64,000 nucleotides of DNA, from positions 62,001 to 126,000 of the forward strand of contig CAJTEE010000010.1 in assembly GCA_910575275.1 (NCBI GenBank). Reading direction: 5' to 3'. Of this stretch, positions 28,035-36,481 are shown piece by piece. This stretch comes from Lachnospiraceae bacterium. Its GTDB lineage: Bacteria; Bacillota; Clostridia; Lachnospirales; Lachnospiraceae. Numbering within the stretch: the stretch's first letter is position 1; each line of letters opens with the position of its first letter. The position numbers and the translations under genes were made by a program. Below the pieces are notes generated by a model. It had not been told where the DNA came from, searched no databases, and was given only the letters and a program-made list of their open reading frames with translations.

Positions 28035-29396
28035 CTACATTTCCTGCTGCCACCGCTTATTCTTTTCCGGCAATACCTGCGGATTTTTTCTCTGATGGTT
28101 GTGTTCATCCGCATCCACTTTTGCATCTTCCAGCTTCTGCTTCATTGTCTTTGGCGCAAGTGATTTTACATATTCCACAAACGCCTCACCAAGTCCTCTT
28201 GATGCTACAAACCGTTTTAATTTTTCAACTTGCTCAGTAAGCACATCTATCTTCTTCTCCAAATTTGATATCTTCTTCTCATACTTTTCCAAAAGATGAT
28301 TTCTTGATACTGCCTTATTAAAAGCATCCAGTATTTTATTCCAGTCGCTTTTCTTCACTTTGACATATTCCTCGCTACTGAAAAGATTGGCTACCGGAAC
28401 GGCAGCGCTTTTCATATTTTTTGTTTCCGCCGCCACTTCCTTTGAAATCAATTGAAATGTATCTGCCCTTAAATCATGTTTGGCAAGAACCTCCTGCGCC
28501 GCCTTTTCTTTTGCCTCTGCTTCCTCAATCTGTTCCGTAAGCTCCTGTGCCTGCAAAATCAGTTCATTGTTATGTGCTTCCATTTCCTGCACTTGCCCAC
28601 GCAGGTCAGATGCTCGCTTCTGCAAACTTTCGTTACACTGCTCCAGCGTTTCATTCTGCTTATCCAGCTTTTCCGCTTCTGCCTCAAGACACTCTACTTT
28701 CCGCATTACCGCTTTGTATTCCGGCAGAGTAAGATTATCGCGCTTATCTCCTTTGATTTCTACCTCTATTCCGCGTTCCCGGCATAAATCCATTAAATAA
28801 TCACGCTCTCTTGCCTCCCAGTCAATCACCTCATTGTCATATCTGCCTTTGCCTTTTTCAAATCCCATCTGCTGAAGGGCTTTGGAAATACTGTTCCTTG
28901 TTTTCATGCCCTTTTTATATCCGTCTGCGACAGGAATATAGTCTATATGCAGATGCGGCGTTGCCTCATCCAAATGCAGAACACAGTTAAATAAATATAA
29001 ATTAGGGCTTCGTTCCTGAAAAGTTCTTGCATACTCGTCCAACAAATCAACTGCCTCTTTTGCCGCCTCTGTCAGATTTCCATCTTCGTCCACAACAGGC
29101 GTATCGTACTTTGTGCCAAGCTGTACAATATTTTCATAAAACACATTCTCCCCGTTGTCGGAATTTTCTATCTTTTTAATATAATTACTGATTTTTCTGT
29201 CATTGCGTTTCTGTCCTGCATTATATTCCCTGACAGCCTCACCGAAACATTTTTCATAAGCATCTGCTATGGATTCCCTGATATATGTTTTGTTCCAGCC
29301 TGTTCTTTCCGGACAGACATTATTTGCTATAAATTCCCTGTTGTTGTGCGCCAGACTTCCATCACCTTTCGGAAAAGATATGGTTCTTTCTGCCAT
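28035..29396 (-). CDS. mobV: Mobilisation relaxase, MOBV (Pre/Mob) family
   Basis: 453 residues. The N-terminal Pre/Mob domain has HNNREFIANNVCPERT and the metal-binding HLDEATPHLHIDYIP (about residues 141-155). A long coiled coil (about 225-400) follows, with repeated E/Q/K heptads. It nicks oriT to start mobilisation and may also act in plasmid recombination. Candidate oriT hairpins lie upstream at 29514-29608. Element 1 uses a MOBP enzyme at this place, so the mobilisation module has been exchanged between otherwise similar backbones. Confidence 0.92.
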   Translation of the reverse strand: MAERTISFPKGDGSLAHNNREFIANNVCPERTGWNKTYIRESIADAYEKCFGEAVREYNAGQKRNDRKISNYIKKIENSDNGENVFYENIVQLGTKYDTPVVDEDGNLTEAAKEAVDLLDEYARTFQERSPNLYLFNCVLHLDEATPHLHIDYIPVADGYKKGMKTRNSISKALQQMGFEKGKGRYDNEVIDWEARERDYLMDLCRERGIEVEIKGDKRDNLTLPEYKAVMRKVECLEAEAEKLDKQNETLEQCNESLQKRASDLRGQVQEMEAHNNELILQAQELTEQIEEAEAKEKAAQEVLAKHDLRADTFQLISKEVAAETKNMKSAAVPVANLFSSEEYVKVKKSDWNKILDAFNKAVSRNHLLEKYEKKISNLEKKIDVLTEQVEKLKRFVASRGLGEAFVEYVKSLAPKTMKQKLEDAKVDADEHNHQRKNPQVLPEKNKRWQQEM

Positions 29397-29513
29397 TTTC
29401 TGCCTCCCTTCCGTCTTAAATATTGCTCTAAATGCTCCGCATTTATCGCTGCTGTGCCAGTGAAAACAAATGCCGCCTTGCGTCGCTTGTTTTCACTTTG
29501 AGCACAGCATTTT

Positions 29514-29608
29514 GTTACTTTTGTCAAAAGTAACGCTTTATTACTTCTGACGCATACGCATCAGAAGTAAGGCGCTCTCCGAGGGTAGTGTTTGCCTTTG
29601 GCAAACAC
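29514..29608. other. Candidate oriT of element 2: three consecutive perfect palindromes
   Basis: The gene-free stretch 29397-29781 contains GTTACTTTTG/CAAAAGTAAC (10-bp arms, 1-nt loop, 29514-29534), TTACTTCTGA/TCAGAAGTAA (10-bp arms, 10-nt loop, 29541-29570) and GTGTTTGCC/GGCAAACAC (9-bp arms, 29588-29608), all 120-210 bp upstream of mobV. Further GGTACCGAAT-like repeats lie at 29700-29785. Confidence 0.5.
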
Positions 29609-29781
29609 GGTTGCCTGACGGCATCCATAGTCTGTAGAAAAACACATCCGACAGACTGCTCATTCCGGCAAAAAGCCGCCGTCATTCGTTTTGGGTGACA
29701 GTACCGAATAAATACTTTTCGGCACCCTTCCATAAGCTCCCTTTTCGGAAATGAGTACCGAATGTAAAAATTCGGTACCGC

Positions 29782-30219
29782 CTATTCGCCCATTGTAAAT
29801 GCAAACGCCATCATATCCTCGGATAATTCCGCCTCCTGCGTCTGCCCTAATTCATTACTGTCATCCGTTTCCGCTGCCCTAACCGCATCAGCTTGAAAAT
29901 CCAAAGTATGTTCCTGAAAGCATTTTTCCATATGATCTGTCAGAATTTCCTGTAAACTCCAAAACTTAGCTTCCAGCACCCTCGCAAACATTTCTTCTAA
30001 TTGTTCAAATTCGTGTTCTGACTGTTTTAGTGAAAGCATAAGTAATTCTTCCTGTTTATTCTCATTCTTGCTGTCAAGAACCGCAACAAACGCATCAGAA
30101 AGTATCTTCCCGTAAGAACCGTCCCTTCTCGTTATTCCCTGTAGGTATTCCCAAGTCCTGCGCTGGTTTTCATCTTCCATGCAGAATTTTATATTACTGC
30201 ATTTATAAGTTTTCCTCAT
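29782..30219 (-). CDS. ParR-like partition adaptor (element 2)
   Basis: 145 residues from ATG 30219 (MRKTYKCSNIKFCMED), chosen because it starts 4 bp after the parM stop and because upstream in-frame ATGs lie inside parM. N-terminal small DNA-binding segment, acidic C-terminus (EAELSEDMMAFAFTMGE). The sequence differs from the element 1 partner, but the place and size agree. Likely binds centromere repeats such as 31185-31333 and ParM. Confidence 0.6.
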   Translation of the reverse strand: MRKTYKCSNIKFCMEDENQRRTWEYLQGITRRDGSYGKILSDAFVAVLDSKNENKQEELLMLSLKQSEHEFEQLEEMFARVLEAKFWSLQEILTDHMEKCFQEHTLDFQADAVRAAETDDSNELGQTQEAELSEDMMAFAFTMGE

Positions 30220-30223
30220 GGCA

Positions 30224-31147
30224 TTACCTCTGTCGGCGCTGTTTTTGTGCCGCAAGATACTCATACCCCTTTGCATTGGCACAAATATCAGTAATAAAAG
30301 TAACTTCCGCTTTACCTGCCAATTTTGTGTAATTCCGAAGCAGACATCCGCCTCCGCCAATCACATATAAATGCACCAATCCTTCTTTATAACCGTAATC
30401 AACCAAACGCTTTCTAATATTTTCTGCATACTGTTTTGCTATACGCTCTACTTTTACAGCCGTAACATCTGTTCTTCCCTGTATACCATTCCAGAGAAGC
30501 GGTTCAATCAGCATTTCGGGAATATCTTCACCATTTTCTTTTGACAACTCTTTCTGTATCTCCTTCATGCAGATACCCACGCCAAATTTATCTGTCACAA
30601 GGCTCTTTTCCAATGGCTTGTTATCAATGATCTGCATCACGTTCATGGTTCCGTTTCCAATGTCTGCCAGCATATTCATCCCCCGCATTGCGCCCAAATT
30701 AACAATCGCGGCAAATCCCTGCGGGAACACCTCTGCACCGCACAGATGCACATGATATCTCTCCTTACGAAATTCAAAGTGTAACTCCTGCTCTTTCAAC
30801 AGATAACGCTTAAAATCTGCCCCCTGACTTTTCATCCACGCAAGAGGAAGTCCCACCGCCAATGTTACATTCGCTTCATGAAGCCCCCTAAACATCAATT
30901 CCTCCGCCAATGCCGCAAGCGTCAAAATATGAAAATCCTCAGATTCCGTTTTGTTGCCCTGATACACTAAATGCGACTCTCCTATTACATAAAACTTATC
31001 CTTGTATTTTACAAAATTTCTGCTTACAATCGGTTCTTCTTCCATACACTCCACACCCGTCTTAAATATCCTGTGCGCAGTCTTCATATTCCCATATCCA
31101 TGATCCACTCCGATAATTATTTTTGTGCTGCTGTTAAATTTCTGCAT
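30224..31147 (-). CDS. parM: ParM/StbA-like actin-fold ATPase (element 2)
   Basis: 307 residues with GVDHGYGNMKTAHR near residue 14, LADIGNGTMNV near 160 and VIGGGGCLLRNY near 275, the three actin-type nucleotide motifs. AAGGAGGG precedes the ATG. It has a paralogue in element 1. The 222-bp region upstream holds eight GTTTAC/GTAAAC hexamers that could be its centromere and operator. Confidence 0.86.
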   Translation of the reverse strand: MQKFNSSTKIIIGVDHGYGNMKTAHRIFKTGVECMEEEPIVSRNFVKYKDKFYVIGESHLVYQGNKTESEDFHILTLAALAEELMFRGLHEANVTLAVGLPLAWMKSQGADFKRYLLKEQELHFEFRKERYHVHLCGAEVFPQGFAAIVNLGAMRGMNMLADIGNGTMNVMQIIDNKPLEKSLVTDKFGVGICMKEIQKELSKENGEDIPEMLIEPLLWNGIQGRTDVTAVKVERIAKQYAENIRKRLVDYGYKEGLVHLYVIGGGGCLLRNYTKLAGKAEVTFITDICANAKGYEYLAAQKQRRQR

Positions 31148-31184
31148 ATAAAATACCCTCCTTAAATGCTCTGTTTATCTGTCC

Positions 31185-31333
31185 GTTTACATGTTTTGTT
31201 TACAAATACTCTTTTAAAACTTTTCCGTTTACACTGTTTACAAATCCTCAAAGCATTATATTTACTGACTTTTCCTGTAAACCGATTGGTTTACTTTCCT
31301 GTCAACAGAAGCTTGTAAACAGAATTTGTAAAC
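31185..31333. repeat. GTTTAC iteron cluster upstream of parM (candidate parC or origin)
   Basis: GTTTAC at 31185, 31198, 31227, 31236 and 31289; its complement GTAAAC at 31277, 31315 and 31328. Eight hexamers within 149 bp, in an AT-rich intergenic stretch with no gene. Confidence 0.65.
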
Positions 31334-31369
31334 GAAGCCTAAAAAACTTTTTCTTGTTCCGATACGACT

Positions 31370-32737
31370 TCACTCTTTTGTTTCCTCGAATGGAGTTGAT
31401 ACATTCTCCGGCAATTTTCGGAATCCATTCTTATCCGTCACTCTCCGCCACCCTCTCTGTGTACCATATCCAGCAAACCTGTGAGATGAAACTTTCTCCC
31501 AGCCGACAATGCTATGGTTCATAACATTGTTAATCTCTTTCAGTTCCCAATCTTTTGGCGTATCGTACTCATGATGGAACGCTTCCTTATAAATCATAAT
31601 GCTGCACACATAATCTTCTGATAACTCGTCCAGCCATAACTGGATAATTCCTACTTTTGCATCCTCTGGCATGAATTCCTTCTGCATTTCTTTCAGATAT
31701 TCCTCTGTACCCCTTGATAATTTCAACTCATGAAAACCATTCCGATATAATACCATCGCCTCCGCCCATGCCTGTCTGATATATTCCCTTGCTTCTTTTT
31801 CATTCGCAAGAATATGTTTCTCCACTCTTTCAGGGTGTACCAACACAGGCGCAAAACGGCGGTTTCCTGTCCTGTCAAGCGGCAGAAAATCCATGCTGTT
31901 GGAAGTTCCCACAAACACACACTGTCTTGGTCTGTCCTCCGGGTGTGTTTCGTAGGGAATTTTATAAGTTTCTTTCTGCCTGCTGATGAATGACTTGATA
32001 TCTTCAATGCTCTTAGCATTTACTGTTGCAATCATTTCCGACATTTCAATAATCCAATGCCCCTGCATCTTCCGGTAAACATTATCATTATCCATACGTT
32101 TCAAATCATCTGTAAACCATTCATCATTCATAGCAAGGAAACGAAAAAAAGTGGATTTACCTGCCCCTTGCCCTCCCACAAGGCATACCATGATTTCAAA
32201 CTTGCATCCCGGCTCATACACCCTATGGATTGCCGCCAGCATCAGAAGCCGCATAATTTCTTTTGTATAGCTGTCATTATCTGCTCCCAAGTAACGCGGC
32301 AGAAGCTTATCTATACGCGGCTCTCCGTCCCACTCCAATTTTTCCAAACAGTCACGAATTGGGTGATATCTGTTTTCGCTTGCCACAATGTTTAATGCCT
32401 TATTGATGATACGGTCATTTTTTAGTCCATAATTCTTTTCCAAATACCATTGAATCTGATAGACATCTGTATCTGTCACACTGGAAGATGTCCGCTGCCA
32501 TCCTAAACTACCAACAACATCAATCTTCCCTGATAATTCATTCTTGCGGATTGCACCCTTTAAAACCGGATCGCGATGGAACACTATCATGCAGTTATTA
32601 ATTGTTTGACAAATATATCCTTTTTCACTTTTCGCGAGGTCAAAGCGCACATCTTCCACGCTGCTCATCTCGGCATCCAGCACTTCCCCGACTTTCTCCC
32701 ATGATTCGTTTCCCACTGCTTCTGACTCTTTGGACAA
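31370..32737 (-). CDS. VapE-like (virulence-associated E) P-loop helicase
   Basis: 455 residues from TTG 32737, supported by GGGAGG 9 nt upstream. Walker A is GGQGAGKSTFFRFLA near residue 188; Walker B-like HWIIEMSEM and the sensor VFVGTSN follow. The family acts as a superfamily 3-type replicative helicase in mobile elements and phages. It overlaps the primase gene by 98 bp, so the two are probably translated together to replicate the excised circle. Confidence 0.82.
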   Translation of the reverse strand: MSKESEAVGNESWEKVGEVLDAEMSSVEDVRFDLAKSEKGYICQTINNCMIVFHRDPVLKGAIRKNELSGKIDVVGSLGWQRTSSSVTDTDVYQIQWYLEKNYGLKNDRIINKALNIVASENRYHPIRDCLEKLEWDGEPRIDKLLPRYLGADNDSYTKEIMRLLMLAAIHRVYEPGCKFEIMVCLVGGQGAGKSTFFRFLAMNDEWFTDDLKRMDNDNVYRKMQGHWIIEMSEMIATVNAKSIEDIKSFISRQKETYKIPYETHPEDRPRQCVFVGTSNSMDFLPLDRTGNRRFAPVLVHPERVEKHILANEKEAREYIRQAWAEAMVLYRNGFHELKLSRGTEEYLKEMQKEFMPEDAKVGIIQLWLDELSEDYVCSIMIYKEAFHHEYDTPKDWELKEINNVMNHSIVGWEKVSSHRFAGYGTQRGWRRVTDKNGFRKLPENVSTPFEETKE

Positions 32738-33323
32738 GTTTCGCCACCTCCCTTCTATTCTTCATAAATAATTCCTGCTTTTCTGCTGTTTCTCCCATAC
32801 ACAAAATATCCATCCAGTAATTCATAATCGGCACCGCATGAAGTATCTGTGCATAATCGTCCGAAAAAACATTATCCGGCGGCTTATTCCGTAAGAAATT
32901 TTCTACCTTTTCTACTTCCAGCAAACAATCCCTTAATATATCAATACTTTGATTACACCACCTCTTAAAGCGTTCCTTGATATGTATAATTCGTTCTTTT
33001 TCTGCCTTTTCTTTTTTTATCCGTACTTTCTCTTGCTCATTGAACATTGCTTTGCCTCTAACTGATATTGGCAGTTGAAAATCCTCTATCAGCTTTAACG
33101 CCGCATTATACTGTGACAGTCCATGCATACGTGAAACATAATCAATCACATCTCCACCAACTCCACAGGCAAAGCAGTGATAATTCTTATCAATCTTCAT
33201 GCTTGGGTGCTTATCATCATGGAAAGGACAACAAGCAATCCCATTTCTCCTGACTTTCAAACCATAATATTCCGCTGCCTGCCTTGCTGTCAGATATTCT
33301 TTTACTTCACTAAAAATGGACAA
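32640..33323 (-). CDS. CHC2 zinc-finger DNA primase-like protein
   Basis: 227 residues. The TTG at 33323 is preferred because GGAAGGAG lies 8 nt upstream and the protein then starts right before the conserved segment VKEYLTARQAAEYYG; an ATG at 33416 lacks a comparable site. The zinc finger is CPFHDDKHPSMKI...HCFACGVGGDVIDYV, as in DnaG. The C-terminal part is lysine-rich and helical without a TOPRIM domain, so it may only recruit or bind DNA. It overlaps the VapE-like gene. Confidence 0.8.
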   Translation of the reverse strand: MSIFSEVKEYLTARQAAEYYGLKVRRNGIACCPFHDDKHPSMKIDKNYHCFACGVGGDVIDYVSRMHGLSQYNAALKLIEDFQLPISVRGKAMFNEQEKVRIKKEKAEKERIIHIKERFKRWCNQSIDILRDCLLEVEKVENFLRNKPPDNVFSDDYAQILHAVPIMNYWMDILCMGETAEKQELFMKNRREVAKLVQRVRSSGKRIMGESRGSAGCRDEQRGRCAL

Positions 33324-33506
33324 AATAAAAGCTCCTTCCTTTGATTTTAAGTAATCGAGTAGTGAATGTTCTTTTTCACTACTCGCTGCGCGTTCCATGC
33401 GCCACTTTAGTGACATATTTCCTCTACATGGAACTGCGCATCAAAAGCACTCCACAAAATTCTATGGAAATTACATTTGCACCATTGTCGAAAGACCGAA
33501 GCTTTG

Positions 33507-33535
33507 CTATACTATATTTGCGAGATAGAGTATAG
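33507..33535. promoter_or_regulatory. Conserved palindrome between integrase and primase (element 2)
   Basis: CTATACT (33507-33513) and AGTATAG (33529-33535) with a 15-nt centre ATATTTGCGAGATAG. Same arms and centre type as 12429-12454 in element 1, at the same place between integrase and replication genes. Confidence 0.45.
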
Positions 33536-33551
33536 GAACGCTTTGCTTTCA

Positions 33552-34661
33552 CTACTCGGAGATGCCCTTGTTACCAGCAGGGGCATTTTCCTTTTCCTCA
33601 CCGTCATCTGCAATCAGATGATCCAATAAAGAAGCAACCTTTTTCTGTTCACTCGGATATAAATGACCATATGTATTGAGCGTAATCTTAATATCTTTAT
33701 GTCCTAACCGTTCTTTAATAATCAGCGGTTGAACCCCCTGCTTGATTAAGTATGCGCAATGGCTGTGTCTAAGGGAATGTACATCAATTTTCTTCACTCC
33801 TGCCTTTTCAATATGCCTTTTCATTGTATGCTGCACTGCCTCCGCCACCACTGGAAACAGTCTTTCATTTTTTGGATACTGATACAACCGCTTCCAATAA
33901 GACTGAATTTCATTTGCAAGAAATACAGGAATTTCTATTGTCCTAACGGAATTGTCCGTCTTAGGTTCTGTAATAATATCTGTCCTGTTCATACGGTAAT
34001 AAGTTTTCCTGATATGAATCTGACAATTTTCCAAATCAATATCTTCCATAAAAAGTGCGAGCATTTCGCCTTCACGCATTCCTGTCCAAAACAAGAGCTG
34101 GAACATCAGATAAGAACGGCTTCCTTTTTCAAATGTCGCTATAAACCTCTGATATTCCTCATAAGTCCAAAACTCCAACCTCCTTACATCCGAACGCCCT
34201 ATTTTCTTTACCTTTTTACATGGATTGTTCCATAAGTTATAGATTTTCTGTGCATGAGTAAATAATGCGGTTACTTGGTTCTGCAACATTCTCTGATAAC
34301 TTTCAGAAAAGTTTTTATTCCGGATTTCATTCTGCCACGCAATAATATCTGCCGGAGTAATTTCATTCATTTTCTTCTCTCCAAGATAAGGGATTACATG
34401 GGACTGTATCATGTACCTCTTGTTCCGCTGTGAACGCTCTTTTAGCTCTCCACTCTTATCGTTAAAATAAACCTCCACAAACGAGGCAACTGACATATCC
34501 ATGTCTGCATTTGCCACGCGCTTAAATTCACTCTCGTAATCCTGCGCCTCTTTCTTTGTCCTGAAACCTCTTTTATACTTTTTCTTCCGCTTCCCTGTCC
34601 AATCCTCATAATAGAATTGACAGTACCAGCTTCCACGCTCTGTGTCCTTATAAACCGGCAT
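33552..34661 (-). CDS. int: Tyrosine recombinase (integrase) of element 2
   Basis: 369 residues from ATG 34661 (MPVYKDTERGSW), with GGGAGAG upstream. The arm-binding domain has KKYKRGFRTKKEAQDYE. Catalytic residues: arginine in TGMREGEMLAL, HSLRHSHCAYL, LGHKDIKITLNTYGHL with the tyrosine. Clearly paralogous to the element 1 integrase, including the identical ending ENAPAGNKGISE. The shared target, the tuf 3' end, is consistent with this relation. Confidence 0.93.
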   Translation of the reverse strand: MPVYKDTERGSWYCQFYYEDWTGKRKKKYKRGFRTKKEAQDYESEFKRVANADMDMSVASFVEVYFNDKSGELKERSQRNKRYMIQSHVIPYLGEKKMNEITPADIIAWQNEIRNKNFSESYQRMLQNQVTALFTHAQKIYNLWNNPCKKVKKIGRSDVRRLEFWTYEEYQRFIATFEKGSRSYLMFQLLFWTGMREGEMLALFMEDIDLENCQIHIRKTYYRMNRTDIITEPKTDNSVRTIEIPVFLANEIQSYWKRLYQYPKNERLFPVVAEAVQHTMKRHIEKAGVKKIDVHSLRHSHCAYLIKQGVQPLIIKERLGHKDIKITLNTYGHLYPSEQKKVASLLDHLIADDGEEKENAPAGNKGISE

Positions 34662-34678
34662 CTCAATCTCTCCCTTCA

Positions 34679-34879
34679 CTATACTGTTTCAATTTGTGTC
34701 CCGTTGCCATAAAACTTCGTTTCCCAAAAAGCTCTTGGAACTCTGCCGGAAATCACAATAAATCCAGCCTCTTTTAACTCCTGATTCAGTTCCTTAATGA
34801 TTTTGTAGGCATATCCTTTGGAGATTCCTAATTCTTTTGAAATGTCCTCCGCATACATCATGTAATTGTTGTCTTTCAC
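34679..34879 (-). CDS. Excisionase-like small HTH protein (element 2)
   Basis: 66 residues with MYAEDISKELGISKGYAYKIIKEL as helix-turn-helix and a wing ending PRAFWETKFYG. Paralogue of 13595-13789. It directly precedes the integrase gene and has a strong promoter at 34950-34978. Confidence 0.75.
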   Translation of the reverse strand: MKDNNYMMYAEDISKELGISKGYAYKIIKELNQELKEAGFIVISGRVPRAFWETKFYGNGTQIETV

Positions 34880-34949
34880 TATATTACCTCCTCTCTTGAT
34901 TGTTTGGCAAGATATAATTGTTCGCTATTTATATCTTGCTTACAGTTTT

Positions 34950-34978
34950 ATCATACTCGTTGCTTCAAACAATGTCAA
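34950..34978 (-). promoter_or_regulatory. SigA-type promoter for excisionase-integrase genes (element 2)
   Basis: Read leftward: perfect TTGACA (34978-34973), 17-bp spacer, TATGAT (34955-34950). Confidence 0.72.
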
Positions 34979-34987
34979 GCTATTTTA

Positions 34988-35016
34988 TTGATATTTTTGT
35001 ATCTTTATGGTAAAAT
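34988..35016 (+). promoter_or_regulatory. SigA-type promoter for the DUF6076-like gene
   Basis: TTGATA (34988-34993), 17-bp spacer, TAAAAT (35011-35016), 33 bp before ATG 35050. The -35 boxes of the two divergent promoters lie only 9 bp apart. Confidence 0.62.
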
Positions 35017-35049
35017 ATTATTTGACGTAATCAAAAGGGAGGTTTTTAC

Positions 35050-36270
35050 ATGAATCTATATTCCATTAATACAATAAAACAAGAGCTTTTGTTCTCTCCT
35101 CTTGTATATCGCATTAAAAAATCAAATTATTCAGAATCGCTTCTATTAACTTATAACGACATAGACAACAATCCACATCAAGAAGCATTAGGAACAACTC
35201 GCTCCATACTTTCTAATTGGCTGGAAATCCTTGATTATGATACCGAAACGAAAGAGAATCTTGACAAAACTTTCGACCTGCTCTTATCATCTATTGGTTT
35301 GTTTGGAATAAAACCTGATATACAAAAGGATAAATTTATTAATAAGATAGACAACTTTATTAAAGATTTTGACAGTAAAACATTTAGTGATGTCGCAAGC
35401 TCTGTTTTGGACATTTTAAAAGAGTGCTTTGATCCACACCCTGTACTTGCTTATCTTTACCCACACTACTATGCGCTGCTCCACTCATTATATCTTTACG
35501 CTGAAAAATCCTGCTCTTATGAAGAAACTGTATCACAGTTTTCAGCCAAAATAACAGTTCTCTTACAAGAACTGCTACATTTAAAATCTTCCTATGAACA
35601 GGCAAGGGAATATACCCAATCTGTATTTATTGAACCATATACCGACAACGCTTCTATACAAAGCGCTGCTTCGGCAGCATTATATCATTCATACTGTAAA
35701 ATGCTGAATAAGTCTGATTTTTATATGGACGCTTTTGATTTTCCAATTAATGAGGATTATCTAAAGAATATTTTTGATAATGATACCCCTGCATGGAGTT
35801 CTTACTTTGAATTATTTTCGGAAAAATTATTGGATACAGATACACAGGAATATTATATAACATCCTTCGCGCAATTTCTTCATATTGGACTGTCTATTAT
35901 GATGTCCGGTGAAATGGTGATTAGGAAATGCAAATTATGTAATGGATATTTTCAGGCAAAACACTCCTCTGATCAGATGTATTGCAGCCGTATTTATAAA
36001 AATACCTCCGCAACCTGCAGTGAAGTCGGTGTAAGAAAAACTTATAAAGAAAAATTGTTCCAGCATCCAATCCATCAGGAGTTTACAAAGTCCTATAATA
36101 AGCTTTACGGACGCATCCGGCGCGGCAAGGTTCCGAATGATACTCCTTTAATGGAACAGTTAAAGAAGCTACATGATGAATATACCGAAAAATACGAGAA
36201 CACACACAAGAAAGACCGAGAAGCGGTCTGGAAAGAATATATTCAGAAAAACAAAGAATTATTAGGATAA
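35050..36270 (+). CDS. DUF6076-like protein with C-terminal zinc-binding domain
   Basis: 406 residues. The N-terminal 290 residues are helical and unrecognised. The C-terminal part has RKCKLCNGYF...YCSR...TCSEVG (CxxC then two cysteines), a treble-clef-like zinc site followed by a lysine-rich helix, as in DUF6076 proteins of clostridial mobile elements. AAAGGGAGG precedes the ATG. Rightward, divergent from the excisionase gene; may regulate integration or belong to a defence or toxin pair. Function unknown. Confidence 0.7.
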   Translation: MNLYSINTIKQELLFSPLVYRIKKSNYSESLLLTYNDIDNNPHQEALGTTRSILSNWLEILDYDTETKENLDKTFDLLLSSIGLFGIKPDIQKDKFINKIDNFIKDFDSKTFSDVASSVLDILKECFDPHPVLAYLYPHYYALLHSLYLYAEKSCSYEETVSQFSAKITVLLQELLHLKSSYEQAREYTQSVFIEPYTDNASIQSAASAALYHSYCKMLNKSDFYMDAFDFPINEDYLKNIFDNDTPAWSSYFELFSEKLLDTDTQEYYITSFAQFLHIGLSIMMSGEMVIRKCKLCNGYFQAKHSSDQMYCSRIYKNTSATCSEVGVRKTYKEKLFQHPIHQEFTKSYNKLYGRIRRGKVPNDTPLMEQLKKLHDEYTEKYENTHKKDREAVWKEYIQKNKELLG

Positions 36271-36320
36271 TACACTCCCAAATATAGAATCATAATCCTA
36301 ACATTTCAAAATTTCCAAAT

Positions 36321-36348
36321 ATTTTAGAAGCATTATAGAAGCACAAGC
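36321..36348 (+). repeat. Terminal TAGAAGCA repeat, right end of element 2
   Basis: ATTTTAGAAGCATTATAGAA then GCACAAGC; nearly identical to 15301-15327 and in the same orientation. Candidate integrase arm site. The rest of 36271-36360 holds no gene. Confidence 0.55.
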
Positions 36349-36359
36349 AACATACAATA

Positions 36360-36481
36360 TAGCTTTCCATGTAAAAAGGCTTTCGGAGAAACCCCCGAAA
36401 GCCTTGATTTTACTGAATAAATTGTAATTACTCGATGATAGTAGCCACACGACCAGAACCCACTGTACGTCCACCCTCACG
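36360..36481. repeat. Attachment-site repeat joined to functional tuf
   Basis: Counterpart of 15079-15200. It includes the last 17 codons and stop of tuf (36428-36481) and the terminator. Integration regenerates an intact tuf because the site lies inside the coding end. Confidence 0.88.
36376..36405 (-). terminator. tuf terminator
   Basis: AAGGCTTTCGG / CCGAAAGCCTT stem followed, read leftward, by TTTTTAC; 22 bp after the tuf stop. Confidence 0.85.

Larger units (their letters stand above)
15201..36359. mobile_element. Integrative mobilisable element 2, with type I restriction-modification cargo
   Basis: Bounded by the tuf-tail repeats 15079-15200 and 36360-36481. From left to right: terminal repeats, seven-gene restriction island, tnpV, MOBV relaxase, ParR/ParM, VapE-like and primase genes, integrase, excisionase-like gene, rightward DUF6076-like gene. 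About 21.2 kb. No type IV secretion genes, so transfer would need a helper element. Confidence 0.85.

Noticed and set aside
29327-29733. Two leftward frames of 66 and 69 residues upstream of mobV
   Set aside because: They cover the hairpin cluster and the start of mobV; composition and lack of ribosome sites argue against coding.
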